Origin: an uncultured Collinsella sp. | GTDB taxonomy: Bacteria; Actinomycetota; Coriobacteriia; Coriobacteriales; Coriobacteriaceae | Length of the DNA: 16,439 nt | Assembly: GCA_900548495.1 (NCBI GenBank) | Contig: URKT01000046.1 | Span: forward strand, 1-16,439 | Direction of reading: 5' to 3' | Translations under genes and position numbers: made by a program | Notes under the pieces: model-generated | The model's input: the letters and a program-made list of their open reading frames with translations, nothing else | Database searches by the model: none | What the model was told of the DNA's origin: nothing | Part shown: piece after piece, positions 1-7,594 of the stretch | Layout of the letters: the number at the start of each line of letters is the position of its first letter | Position numbering within the stretch: position 1 is the first letter of the stretch

Positions 1-47
1 GAGATCTGCGCATGTCTCGTGGGCTCGGAGATGTGTATAAGAGACAG
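1..47 (+). other. Illumina Nextera P7/i7 adapter (technical sequence)
   Basis: This is not genomic. It reads as the last five bases of the P7 primer (1-5), an 8-base index CTGCGCAT (6-13), the Nextera read-2 adapter GTCTCGTGGGCTCGG (14-28) and the Tn5 mosaic end AGATGTGTATAAGAGACAG (29-47). Translation through it gives the peptide MSRGLGDVYKRQ, a familiar sign of adapter read-through in predicted proteins. Any reading frame that starts here is an artefact. Confidence 0.98.
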
Positions 48-127
48 GGACAGAACCGACTCGGTTTCGTCCAAGTAAACGCTGTTCCACCAAATTCCGA
101 ACGATTGTTCGATGGATTTCGTGTTGG

Positions 128-156
128 TTGGAATCGTCTGTGGGCTGGGCTATGCT
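128..156 (+). promoter_or_regulatory. candidate promoter of the topoisomerase operon
   Basis: A TTGGAA hexamer (128-133) lies 17 bases before TATGCT (151-156), a plausible sigma-70-type pair. Transcription would begin near 163, about 48 bases before the first gene. No other convincing pair is visible between the adapter and the gene. The rest of 48-210 shows no reading frame I can support. Confidence 0.35.
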
Positions 157-210
157 ACCTTGACTATCTATATGACTTAAACGCAGCAAGGGAGCACCGA
201 GAGAGCGAGT

Positions 211-2208
211 ATGGCAAAAAACACCGCAAACTATGGTAACGACAGTATCCGCCAGCTCAAGGACGAGGAGCGCGTACGCCTGCGCCCCGCCGTCATCTTT
301 GGCTCGGACGGGCTCGACGGCTGCGCACATGCCGCCTTCGAGATCCTGTCCAACGCCGTTGACGAGGCGCGCCAGGGCTACGGCAAGCTCATCACCCTTA
401 CCGCCTTTCGCGATGGCTCCATTCAGGTAGAGGACAATGGCCGTGGCTGCCCGCTCGACTGGAACCCTTCCGAGAAGCGCTTTAACTGGGAGCTCGTCTT
501 TTGCGAACTCTACGCTGGCGGCAAGTATAACAACAACCAGGGCGGCGACTACGACTTCTCGCTCGGCACCAACGGCCTGGGCTCCTGCGCGACTCAGTAC
601 GCTTCCGAGTACATGGACGTCACCGTCTGGCGTGACGGCAACAAGTACTCCTTACACTTTAAGAAGGGCAAGGTCGTCGGCGCCAAGAAGAAGGCACTCG
701 AGATTGAGCCCAGCGACGAGGACCGCACCGGCACCACCATCAAGTGGCGCCCCGATCTTGAAGTCTTTACCTCCATCAGTATCCCCCACGATTGGTATCG
801 CGAGACCATGCGCCGTCAGGCCGTGGTCAACGCCAACGTGACCTTCCGCCTGCGCATCGAGGGCGACGATGGCGAGTTTTCCGAAGAGGACTTTTGCTAC
901 CCCAAGGGCATCGAGGACTACGTGCTCGAGAAGGTCGGCACCGACTACCTTACCGAGCCCTTCTTTATCGAGGCCGACCGCCGCGGTCGCGACCGCGAGG
1001 ACCTGCCCGACTACAATGTAAAGATCACCGCGTGCATGTGCTTCTCGCGCACCTTTATGATGCAGGAGTACTACCACAACTCCTCCTGGCTCGAGAACGG
1101 CGGCTCGCCCGAGAAAGCGGCCCGTAGCGCTCTGACCAGTGCCATCGATGCCTACATTAAGCAACAGGGCAAGTACAACAAAAACGAGAGCGGCATCAAA
1201 TGGCAGGACGTCCAAGACTGCCTGGTGCTGGTGACCAACTGCTTCTCCACCCAGACGTCTTACGAAAACCAGACCAAGAAGGCCATCAATAACCGCTTTA
1301 TCCAGCAGGCCATGACGGCATTCTTTAAGGAGCGCCTCTCGACCTACTTGATCGAGAACAAAGATGCCGCCAACAAGATCATGGAGCAGGTGCTCATCAA
1401 CAAGCGCTCGCGCGAGAATGCCGAGAAGACGCGACAGAGCATCAAGACCAACCTGCAGCAGAAGACCGACATGGCCAACCGCGTGCAGAAATTCATCGAC
1501 TGCCGCTCCAAGGACAAGAGCCGCCGCGAGATCTACATCGTAGAGGGCGACTCGGCAGCAGGCGCCATTCGCACCTCGCGCGATGCCGAGTTCCAGGGCG
1601 TTATGCCCGTCCGCGGCAAGATCCTCAACTGCCTGAAGGAGGACTACCCGCGCATCTTTAAGTCCGACATCATCATGGACCTCATGCGCGTGCTGGGCTG
1701 CGGTGTGGAGATCAAGGACAAGCGCATCAAGAACCTTGGTGCCTTTGACCTGGACAACCTCAACTGGAACAAGGTCATCATCTGTACGGATGCCGACGTC
1801 GACGGTTATCACATCCGCACGCTCGTGCTCACCATGCTCTACCGCCTGGTGCCCACACTTATCGACGAGGGTTACGTGTATATCGCCGAGTCGCCGCTCT
1901 ACGAGATCAACTGCAAAGAGAAGACCTACTTTGCCTACACCGAGCTCGAGAAGAACGGCATCCTCAAAGAGATCGGCGACCAAAAGTGCTCGATCAACCG
2001 CTCCAAGGGTCTTGGTGAGAACGATCCGGACATGATGTGGCTCACCACCATGAACCCCGAGACGCGTCGCCTGATCAAGGTGGAGCCCGAGGACGTCACT
2101 AAGATGGAGACCATGTTCAACCTGTTGCTGGGCAACGACGAGGCAGGCCGCAAACGCCATATCTCCGAGCACGGCAAGGAATACCTGGACCAGCTGGACC
2201 TGCAGTAG
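211..2208 (+). CDS. type IIA DNA topoisomerase, B subunit (ParE/GyrB-like, toprim)
   Basis: ATP-binding subunit of a type IIA topoisomerase; with the next gene it should form an A2B2 enzyme that passes one DNA duplex through another. The 665-residue protein has a GHKL ATPase domain with FEILSNAVDEA (43-53; catalytic Glu44, Mg-binding Asn48), DNGRG (75-79) and the lid loop GTNGLGS (119-125). The transducer carries the NQTK motif (353-356). The toprim domain has EGDSA (445-449) and DADVDG (527-532), then HIRTL and a C-terminal INRSKGLGE (595-603) typical of GyrB/ParE. A purine-rich AAGGGAG (188-194) lies rather far upstream, with GAGAGAG nearer. The toprim sequence EGDSAAGA differs from the usual GyrB EGDSAGGS, and no dnaA, dnaN or recF is nearby. 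It is therefore more likely a second enzyme (topoisomerase IV-like) than the housekeeping gyrase, but GyrB and ParE cannot be separated with certainty by eye. Confidence 0.93.
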   Translation: MAKNTANYGNDSIRQLKDEERVRLRPAVIFGSDGLDGCAHAAFEILSNAVDEARQGYGKLITLTAFRDGSIQVEDNGRGCPLDWNPSEKRFNWELVFCELYAGGKYNNNQGGDYDFSLGTNGLGSCATQYASEYMDVTVWRDGNKYSLHFKKGKVVGAKKKALEIEPSDEDRTGTTIKWRPDLEVFTSISIPHDWYRETMRRQAVVNANVTFRLRIEGDDGEFSEEDFCYPKGIEDYVLEKVGTDYLTEPFFIEADRRGRDREDLPDYNVKITACMCFSRTFMMQEYYHNSSWLENGGSPEKAARSALTSAIDAYIKQQGKYNKNESGIKWQDVQDCLVLVTNCFSTQTSYENQTKKAINNRFIQQAMTAFFKERLSTYLIENKDAANKIMEQVLINKRSRENAEKTRQSIKTNLQQKTDMANRVQKFIDCRSKDKSRREIYIVEGDSAAGAIRTSRDAEFQGVMPVRGKILNCLKEDYPRIFKSDIIMDLMRVLGCGVEIKDKRIKNLGAFDLDNLNWNKVIICTDADVDGYHIRTLVLTMLYRLVPTLIDEGYVYIAESPLYEINCKEKTYFAYTELEKNGILKEIGDQKCSINRSKGLGENDPDMMWLTTMNPETRRLIKVEPEDVTKMETMFNLLLGNDEAGRKRHISEHGKEYLDQLDLQ

Positions 2209-2253
2209 CAGCAAATCGACAACGACGGCCTATAAGAAGTTCAAGAGGATATC

Positions 2254-4494
2254 GTGGCAAAGAAGAAGACGAAGAACCAGCCAAAGAAAAAGCAGGTTAA
2301 CGCCGAGAACGTCATCGGCCTGCACTCCGAGGTCACCGACCAGCCGATCACGCAGACGCTCGAGGTCAACTACATGCCCTACGCCATGAGCGTCAACGTC
2401 TCGCGTGCGTTCCCCGAGATCGACGGCTTTAAGCCCTCGCACCGCAAGCTGCTCTACACCATGTACAAGATGGGTCTGCTCAAGGGCGAGCGCCAGAAGA
2501 GCGCCAACATCGTGGGCCAAACCATGAAGCTCAACCCGCACGGCGATGCCGCAATCTACGAGACGATGGTGCGCCTGGCCACCGGCAACGAAGCGCTGCT
2601 TGCGCCCTTCGTGGAGTCGAAGGGCAACTTTGGCAAGTACTATTCGGGCGACCTGAGCTACGCCGCATCGCGTTATACCGAGGCCAAGCTCTCCCCCATC
2701 AGCGCCGAGATCTTCAAGGACATCGACAAGGACCCGGTCGACTTCGTCGACAGCTACGACGGCGCCATGAAGGAGCCGCGTTTGCTGCCCACCACGTTCC
2801 CCAATATCCTCGTCTCGGCCAACAAGGGCATCGGCGTCGCCATGGCGTCCGACATCTGCGGTTTCAACCTCAACGAGGTCTGCACCGCCACCATGCACTA
2901 CCTGCAGGATCCCGACTGCGACCTGCTCGAGTACATGCCCATGCCCGACTTCTCGACCGGCGGCGAGATCATCTACCGCCGCGAGGAGATGGAGAAGATC
3001 ATCGAGACCGGCCTTGGCAGCTTCCAGATTCGCTCCCGCTGGCGTTGGATTCCGGAAGAGCGCATCATCGAGGTCTACGAGATCCCCTACACCACCAAGA
3101 CCGATGTCATCATCGAGCGCATCGTTAAGCTCTCCAAAGAGGGCAAGGTCAAGGAGATCGCTGACATCCGCGACGAAACCGACCTCTCGGGCTTGCGTAT
3201 CGCCATCGACCTTAAGCGCGGTGTCGACCCCGACAAGCTCATGGCCAAGCTCTACCGCTCGACCACGCTGCAGGATTCGTTCTCGTGCAACTTTAACGTG
3301 CTCGTCGACGGATATCCCCGTGTTATGGGCGTGCGCCAGATTCTGCACGAGTGGGTCAAGTGGCGTATTGAGTCCACGCGTCGCCGCATTAACTTTGACC
3401 TGGGCAAAAAGTCCGAGCGCCTGCACCTGCTGCACGGCCTTGAGGCGATCTTGCTCGACATCGACGAGGCCATCGCCATCATCCGCGGCACCAAACTCGA
3501 AGCCGAGGTCGTGCCCAACCTTATGAAGGGTTTCGACATCGACGAGACCCAGGCCGAGTTTGTTGCCGAGCTTAAGCTCCGCAACATCAACGAGGAGTAC
3601 ATCCTCAACCGCACCAAGGACATCGCTAAGCTCGAGGGCGAGATTGCCGAGCTTGAGGAGATCCTCTCCAGCGAGGAGAACATCAAGAAGGTCATCAGCG
3701 ACGAGCTGGCCGCGGTCAACAAGAAGTACGTGATTCCGCGCCGCACGGGCAGGATCGAGCCCCATGAGGTTATCGAGGTAAGCCTGGAGCCCGAGGTTGA
3801 GGAGTACCCGGTGACCATCATGCTCTCGCGCGATGGCTACCTTAAGAAGATGACGGACCGCGTGCTCAAGAAGGCGACCACGCTCAAGTACAAGGACGGC
3901 GACAAACCCTTTATCGAGTTCCCGTCCTCCAACACCCACGAGCTGCTGGTCTTTACCAACAAGAGCCAGGTATACAAGTGCAAGGTCGCAGCGTTTGAGG
4001 ACACCAAGTCGGCCCAGCTGGGCTCGTACCTGCCGACCGATCTTGAGATGGAACCCGACGAGAGCGTCATCTGGGTCATCGACCCCGAGGACTATAAGGC
4101 CGACGTGCTGTTTGTCTTTGAAAACGGCCGCGTGGTGCGCGTTGCGCTTTCTGGATACGTCACCAAGACCAACCGCAAACGCCTCAAGAACGCCATCTAC
4201 GGCGGCAGCAAACTGCTGTATGCACAGGTGCTCAAGGAAGATCGCGACATCGCGCTGGTCTCGAGCGACTACCGCCTGATGAACTTCAACACGTCGCTGC
4301 TCAAGACCAAGACGACCACTAACACGCAGGGCGTCCAGGCCTTTACCGCCAAGAAGGGCCGCTCGGTCACCACCGTCGGCACGACCGAGGAGATCCTTGG
4401 CGCCGGCGTCTCGGCCGAAAAGTTCACCGCGCAGAGCCTGCCCTCCGCCGGTTCCCTTATGAAAGAAAACGACATGCCAAGTTTGTTTGACTAG
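2254..4494 (+). CDS. type IIA DNA topoisomerase, A subunit (ParC/GyrA-like)
   Basis: DNA breakage-reunion subunit, partner of the preceding gene, 45 bases downstream and surely co-transcribed. It starts at GTG; AAGAGGA (2243-2249) is a close ribosome site and the product begins with a Lys-rich tail. The 746 residues show the winged-helix core with PSHRKLLYTMY (66-76), the quinolone-pocket segment GDAAIYETMVRLA (97-109) and catalytic Tyr141 in AASRYTEAKL, preceded by Arg140. The tower region with LPTTFPNILV and KGIGVAMAS follows, then a coiled-coil stretch around 460-485. The C-terminal part carries several beta-pinwheel-like repeats, but I see no GyrA box (QRRGGKG), which favours a ParC-type, non-supercoiling role. 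Ala99 replaces the Ser that usually contacts fluoroquinolones; Glu103 is the usual ParC acid. Confidence 0.93.
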   Translation: MAKKKTKNQPKKKQVNAENVIGLHSEVTDQPITQTLEVNYMPYAMSVNVSRAFPEIDGFKPSHRKLLYTMYKMGLLKGERQKSANIVGQTMKLNPHGDAAIYETMVRLATGNEALLAPFVESKGNFGKYYSGDLSYAASRYTEAKLSPISAEIFKDIDKDPVDFVDSYDGAMKEPRLLPTTFPNILVSANKGIGVAMASDICGFNLNEVCTATMHYLQDPDCDLLEYMPMPDFSTGGEIIYRREEMEKIIETGLGSFQIRSRWRWIPEERIIEVYEIPYTTKTDVIIERIVKLSKEGKVKEIADIRDETDLSGLRIAIDLKRGVDPDKLMAKLYRSTTLQDSFSCNFNVLVDGYPRVMGVRQILHEWVKWRIESTRRRINFDLGKKSERLHLLHGLEAILLDIDEAIAIIRGTKLEAEVVPNLMKGFDIDETQAEFVAELKLRNINEEYILNRTKDIAKLEGEIAELEEILSSEENIKKVISDELAAVNKKYVIPRRTGRIEPHEVIEVSLEPEVEEYPVTIMLSRDGYLKKMTDRVLKKATTLKYKDGDKPFIEFPSSNTHELLVFTNKSQVYKCKVAAFEDTKSAQLGSYLPTDLEMEPDESVIWVIDPEDYKADVLFVFENGRVVRVALSGYVTKTNRKRLKNAIYGGSKLLYAQVLKEDRDIALVSSDYRLMNFNTSLLKTKTTTNTQGVQAFTAKKGRSVTTVGTTEEILGAGVSAEKFTAQSLPSAGSLMKENDMPSLFD

Positions 4495-4530
4495 GACGAC
4501 GGCAACGAGATCGTTAGATACTTCGCAAAG

Positions 4531-4579
4531 CGACGAGGCCCGGAGCGCAACGGCATTGCGCCCGGGACTCGTCGTTTTT
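4531..4579 (+). terminator. rho-independent terminator of the topoisomerase operon
   Basis: CGACGAGGCCCGGAGCGCAA (4531-4550) pairs with TTGCGCCCGGGACTCGTCG (4556-4574) around the loop CGGCA. There is one mismatch and one bulged A, and TTTTT follows at 4575-4579. It lies 37 bases after the stop codon of the A subunit and separates this operon from the ATPase gene. Confidence 0.9.
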
Positions 4580-4608
4580 CTTCTCAACTATTTCTTAACG
4601 CAGATTAA

Positions 4609-4638
4609 TTGATTTCTGCTTATTTTTCTGCGTAAAAA
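4609..4638 (+). promoter_or_regulatory. candidate promoter of the AAA ATPase gene
   Basis: TTGATT (4609-4614) and TAAAAA (4633-4638) are 18 bases apart in an A/T-rich patch just after the upstream terminator. A start of transcription near 4645 would put the whole GCAAAA repeat array in the 5' untranslated region, or immediately downstream of the promoter on the DNA. Confidence 0.3.
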
Positions 4639-4677
4639 ATGTCAGCGCCACTGCTTCGATGCCCTTTGGCCAGTCGT

Positions 4678-4731
4678 TAGCAAAACTTGCAAAAGATAGC
4701 AAAACTTGCAAAAATTAGCAAAACTTGCAAA
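4678..4731 (+). repeat. three 19-bp-spaced direct repeats (six phased GCAAAA units) abutting the ribosome site
   Basis: TAGCAAAACTTGCAAAA occurs at 4678-4694 and 4697-4713, and as a copy lacking only its last A at 4716-4731. Each copy holds two GCAAAA units, so GCAAAA (the last copy GCAAAG) starts at 4680, 4689, 4699, 4708, 4718 and 4727. Steps alternate 9, 10, 9, 10, 9, close to one helical turn. The last copy merges with the ribosome site AAAGGAG (4729-4735) of the following gene. Phasing of this kind is usual for cooperative protein binding on one DNA face, so it is probably an operator array; an RNA-level role is also possible. Confidence 0.9.
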
Positions 4732-4740
4732 GGAGCTACC

Positions 4741-5835
4741 ATGGAGTACAGCAAGAACCCCTTTACCCCGACGTTCGGAAGCGTCCCTCCCTTTCTAGCG
4801 GGTCGCGAGCATATCCTGCGTGACATCAACCGTGGCTTCATCAACGGCCCGGGAGATCCCAACCTGTCAACCATTTTTACTGGCGCAAGGGGAACGGGCA
4901 AAACGGCGCTTCTCTCGCTCCTTTCAGAAACGGCGCTTGAACACGGCTGGATCGCAGCAAATGTCTCCGCCATGCCAGGCATGCTCGAAGATATTATCGA
5001 GCGAACCAAAGAAGCCGCAGATAGCTACCTCTCACAGCCTCACGCGCGCATAAACGGTGTTCAAATTGGCCCAGTGGGCATCGATTGGACATATGCTCAA
5101 GAGGCTCAGGGCAACTGGCGCACGCGCATGAATGGCATCTTTAAGCAACTCGAAAAACATGGCATCGGACTTCTCATCACCATCGATGAAGTCACTGTCG
5201 ATCTTGATGAAATGCTCCAATTTGCCTCTGTTTACCAGCACTTTGTGCGCGAAGGTAAAAAAGTCGCCCTACTCATGGCAGGACTACCCTACAAAGTATC
5301 GGCACTGCTACGCAACGATTCCGTCTCGTTCCTCAGACGTTCCCAATATCATCAATTAGGACGAATCACTGACGTTGAAATTGCAAACGCATTCCGCAAA
5401 ACCGTTGAGGCCGGAGGCCGCTCAATCACACCAGAAGCGCTCGAGGATGCTGTGAAGGCCGTCGACGGATTCCCCTACATGATGCAGCTCGTCGGATATC
5501 GCACTTGGGATGTTTCGGAGAGCTCGCCCAAAATCAGCGCATCTGATGTCCAACAGGGTTCTCTGCTTGCCCGCATGGAACTGCGCGATCGCATTCTCGA
5601 AACGACCTATCGGGAGCTTTCCGATAAAGACATTGAGTTTTTACTCGCGATGCTGCCCGATTCTGGCCCCAGCAGGGTCTCGGAGATAGCCAAACGCATG
5701 GGCGTCGCCAGCAACTACGCAAGCCAATACAAACGCCGCCTCCTGGAGGACGGCGTCATCGGAGAGCGCGGGCGTGGTCTCGTTGGCTTTGACATTCCCG
5801 CGTTCAGGGAATTCTTGAACGAGAAGGCGTTTTAG
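4741..5835 (+). CDS. AAA ATPase with C-terminal winged helix (COG1672-like)
   Basis: Predicted P-loop ATPase of 364 residues. Walker A is GARGTGKT (48-55), Walker B is LLITIDE (144-150), and VALLMAGLP (175-183) fits a sensor-1 strand. The N-terminal FLAGREHIL (18-26) is the usual entry motif of ORC/STAND-like ATPases. Residues 293-360, with SRVSEIAKRMGVASNYAS (311-328), form a winged helix-turn-helix that should bind DNA. I chose the ATG at 4741 because AAAGGAG lies five bases upstream; an in-frame TTG at 4687 would add 18 residues translated from the repeats and has no ribosome site. The gene stands alone between a terminator and a convergent gene. Together with the repeat array it looks like a self-regulating unit. 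Its cellular role is unknown; related solitary ATPases are often linked to mobile or defence DNA, but nothing here proves it. Confidence 0.85.
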   Translation: MEYSKNPFTPTFGSVPPFLAGREHILRDINRGFINGPGDPNLSTIFTGARGTGKTALLSLLSETALEHGWIAANVSAMPGMLEDIIERTKEAADSYLSQPHARINGVQIGPVGIDWTYAQEAQGNWRTRMNGIFKQLEKHGIGLLITIDEVTVDLDEMLQFASVYQHFVREGKKVALLMAGLPYKVSALLRNDSVSFLRRSQYHQLGRITDVEIANAFRKTVEAGGRSITPEALEDAVKAVDGFPYMMQLVGYRTWDVSESSPKISASDVQQGSLLARMELRDRILETTYRELSDKDIEFLLAMLPDSGPSRVSEIAKRMGVASNYASQYKRRLLEDGVIGERGRGLVGFDIPAFREFLNEKAF

Positions 5836-5862
5836 CACGCCGGAATTGTCCGCGGAAGCATC

Positions 5863-5934
5863 AACGCATGGCAATCAGCATTCCTCTTGGTAAGGATAGC
5901 AAGCATTTTCCACCAACACCGATTGCCATGCGTT
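5863..5934. repeat. perfect 14-bp inverted repeat, 44-base loop, between convergent genes
   Basis: AACGCATGGCAATC (5863-5876) is exactly complementary to GATTGCCATGCGTT (5921-5934). A second short pair inside the loop, TTGGT (5887-5891) with ACCAA (5912-5916), would extend the structure. On the + strand it is followed by TTCTTCTT, only weakly like a terminator tail. It may end transcription of both convergent genes, but the long loop is unusual for a terminator. Confidence 0.75.
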
Positions 5935-5944
5935 CTTCTTGCCC

Positions 5945-6475
5945 TTAGGCGAGCTTGCGAGCGAGCTCTCGCACCTCTTCCAACTTGGATGACGATGCCA
6001 TGCTATCGCGCTCGGTCATACCGCTGATGGTGATAATGCCTTGGTCCTCCCACTTGCAGTACGCGCAGGTTGACTTGTACATAGCGATCGCCGCATCATA
6101 GACGCCCTCGCTGTGGCTATCGAGCAAAAGGGCCGTCTTGGTGAACGGGAAGCCCGTGGCACCGAAGGCGTATAGACGGTCGATGGCGGCCTTCTCCTGC
6201 GCGGTGATATCAAACCAGTAGATAGGCGAGGCAAAGACGACCATATCGGCACCTTTCAGCGACTCGATCACGTTGGCCATGTCGTCCTTCTGCACACAGG
6301 TGCCCTCATGGGTAAAGCAGTACTGGCATCCCAGACAACCAGCGATCTTTTTGCCGGCAACGCGGATAACCTCGACCGTATGGCCGACCTCGCGCGCGGT
6401 CTCGGCAAACGCCTCGACCATGGTGTCGGTATTGGCGCCCTTGCGCGGGCTACCACTCAATACAACGATATTCAT
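5945..6475 (-). CDS. flavodoxin-fold NAD(P)H-dependent FMN reductase family protein
   Basis: Cytoplasmic flavoprotein of 176 residues, expected to bind FMN and pass electrons from NAD(P)H to a small acceptor such as a quinone or an iron-sulfur protein. The start SGSPRKGANT (7-16) is the FMN phosphate loop. The Cys cluster GCLGCQYC (46-53) plus Cys60 is typical of the iron-sulfur-flavoprotein-like branch, though the four-Cys spacing of a true iron-sulfur flavoprotein is not clearly present. FASPIYWFDIT (81-91) contacts the isoalloxazine ring. The start ATG has GGAGAGGG upstream on the minus strand. It converges on the ATPase gene and lies downstream of, but probably separate from, the hydrolase operon. 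The natural substrate cannot be told. Confidence 0.88.
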   Translation of the reverse strand: MNIVVLSGSPRKGANTDTMVEAFAETAREVGHTVEVIRVAGKKIAGCLGCQYCFTHEGTCVQKDDMANVIESLKGADMVVFASPIYWFDITAQEKAAIDRLYAFGATGFPFTKTALLLDSHSEGVYDAAIAMYKSTCAYCKWEDQGIITISGMTERDSMASSSKLEEVRELARKLA

Positions 6476-6491
6476 AGGATTCCCTCTCCTT

Positions 6492-6547
6492 CATGCTGCA
6501 GGCGCGCAGCATGTTTTCTTGTAACCAAAACGAATGGAGTTAATCAA
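6492..6547 (-). promoter_or_regulatory. candidate promoter and 5' leader hairpin of the FMN reductase gene
   Basis: Reading the minus strand, TTGATT (6547-6542) lies 18 bases before TACAAG (6523-6518), a reasonable promoter pair. Just downstream comes an 8-bp perfect hairpin, CATGCTGC with GCAGCATG (6513-6506 and 6499-6492), loop of six. It sits directly before the ribosome site GGAGAGGG and could affect message stability or translation. The remaining DNA up to 6620 shows nothing else I can support. Confidence 0.35.
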
Positions 6548-6620
6548 TCGCCTCGTTTCAGCTACTCCCACTCTTTAGAAGAATCGTTGCTGGAGGCTTG
6601 GCATTAAATCAAGGCACGCC

Positions 6621-7592
6621 TTATTTCAGATATTCCTCAAAGAATGCCTTCAGCTTTCCAAACGGAATGATGTCCATCTGATCGTAAAGGTCGGTGTGGT
6701 TGGCGCCGGGCATAATGAGCAATTCCTTGTTGTCCCCGGTCAGCTTGCTGTACGCGGTTTCGCTGAAATAGCGGGAGTGCGCCTTCTCGCCATGCACCAG
6801 CAACACAGCAGAGCGGATTTCGCTGCTATATTGCAAAATCGGCATATTCAAAAATGACAGCGAAGACGTCGCATTCCAGCCACCGTTGGAGTTCAGGCTG
6901 CGGGAATGATAGCCTCGCGGAGTTTTGTAGTAGGCGTAATAGTCCGCTACAAACTGCGGCGCATCCTCCGGTAGCGGATCGACCACGCCGCCCGCCAGCG
7001 CATAGCTGCCGTTTTTATAGTCCTCGGTACGCTGCTCATTCAGCGCTTTCCGCTTTTCAAAGCGCGCCTGCTCGGAATCCTCGGCGTCAAAATAGCCGTT
7101 TGCGGTCACGCGGGTCATATCGTACATGGTCATAGCCGCGGTAGCCTTGATACGGGTGTCGATGGCCGCCGCATTGACTGCCATGCCGCCCCAACCGCAG
7201 ATGCCGATGATGCCGATACGCTCCGGGTCAACGCTTTCCTGCACAGAGAGGAAATCCACCGCTGCGCAGAAGTCCTCGGTGTTGATATCCGGCGATGCTA
7301 CATAGCGGGGCGTGCCGCCGCTCTCGCCGGTATAGGACGGGTCAAAGGCAATTGCGAAAAAGCCGAGCTCTGCCATTTTCTGCGCGTACAGACCGGAGGA
7401 CTGCTCCTTCACCGCGCCAAACGGGCCGCTGACGGCAATGGCAGGCAGCTTGCCTTCCGCGTTCTTAGGCACGTACACGTCGGCAGCCAATGTGATGCCG
7501 TATCGGTTGTGGAAGGTCGCCTTGCTGTGCTCAACCTTGTCGTTTTTGGGGAACACCTTGTCCCATTCCTGCGTCAGTTTCAACTGCTCCAT
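6621..7592 (-). CDS. alpha/beta hydrolase, dienelactone-hydrolase-like (Cys nucleophile)
   Basis: Soluble alpha/beta hydrolase of 323 residues. The core begins near residue 34 (LAADVYVP), and GYFAIAFDPSYTG-like strands at 77-89 match the family. The nucleophile elbow reads GICGWGG (130-136), placing Cys132 where most family members have Ser, as in dienelactone hydrolases. The C-terminal GANHTDLYD (296-304) supplies the catalytic His299. The acid is not firmly placed; Glu269 in VHGEKAHS is one option. The ATG is two bases after the stop of the CMD-cupin gene, and its ribosome site AAGGAGG lies inside that gene's last codons, so translation of the two is coupled. Substrate unknown; an ester, lactone or thioester arising from carbonyl stress would suit the neighbourhood, as inference only. 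Confidence 0.88.
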   Translation of the reverse strand: MEQLKLTQEWDKVFPKNDKVEHSKATFHNRYGITLAADVYVPKNAEGKLPAIAVSGPFGAVKEQSSGLYAQKMAELGFFAIAFDPSYTGESGGTPRYVASPDINTEDFCAAVDFLSVQESVDPERIGIIGICGWGGMAVNAAAIDTRIKATAAMTMYDMTRVTANGYFDAEDSEQARFEKRKALNEQRTEDYKNGSYALAGGVVDPLPEDAPQFVADYYAYYKTPRGYHSRSLNSNGGWNATSSLSFLNMPILQYSSEIRSAVLLVHGEKAHSRYFSETAYSKLTGDNKELLIMPGANHTDLYDQMDIIPFGKLKAFFEEYLK

Positions 7593-7594
7593 AC

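Noticed and set aside
12..239. 75-codon frame starting MSRGLGDVYKRQ
   Set aside because: Its first part is translated Nextera adapter; the rest overlaps the topoisomerase start in another frame.
652..2214. Long open frame on the minus strand opposite the B subunit
   Set aside because: High-GC shadow of a real gene; its text is a low-complexity Leu/Val/Asp/His mix with no domain.
2230..4587. 785-codon open frame on the minus strand opposite the A subunit
   Set aside because: Same reason: antisense shadow of a strongly coding + strand gene, and it runs through the terminator.
4678..4731. CRISPR array
   Set aside because: Repeats are 16-17 bp with two-base gaps and no spacers; no cas genes nearby.
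4687..4740. N-terminal extension of the ATPase from a TTG start
   Set aside because: It would translate the repeat array; the ATG at 4741 has an ideal ribosome site.
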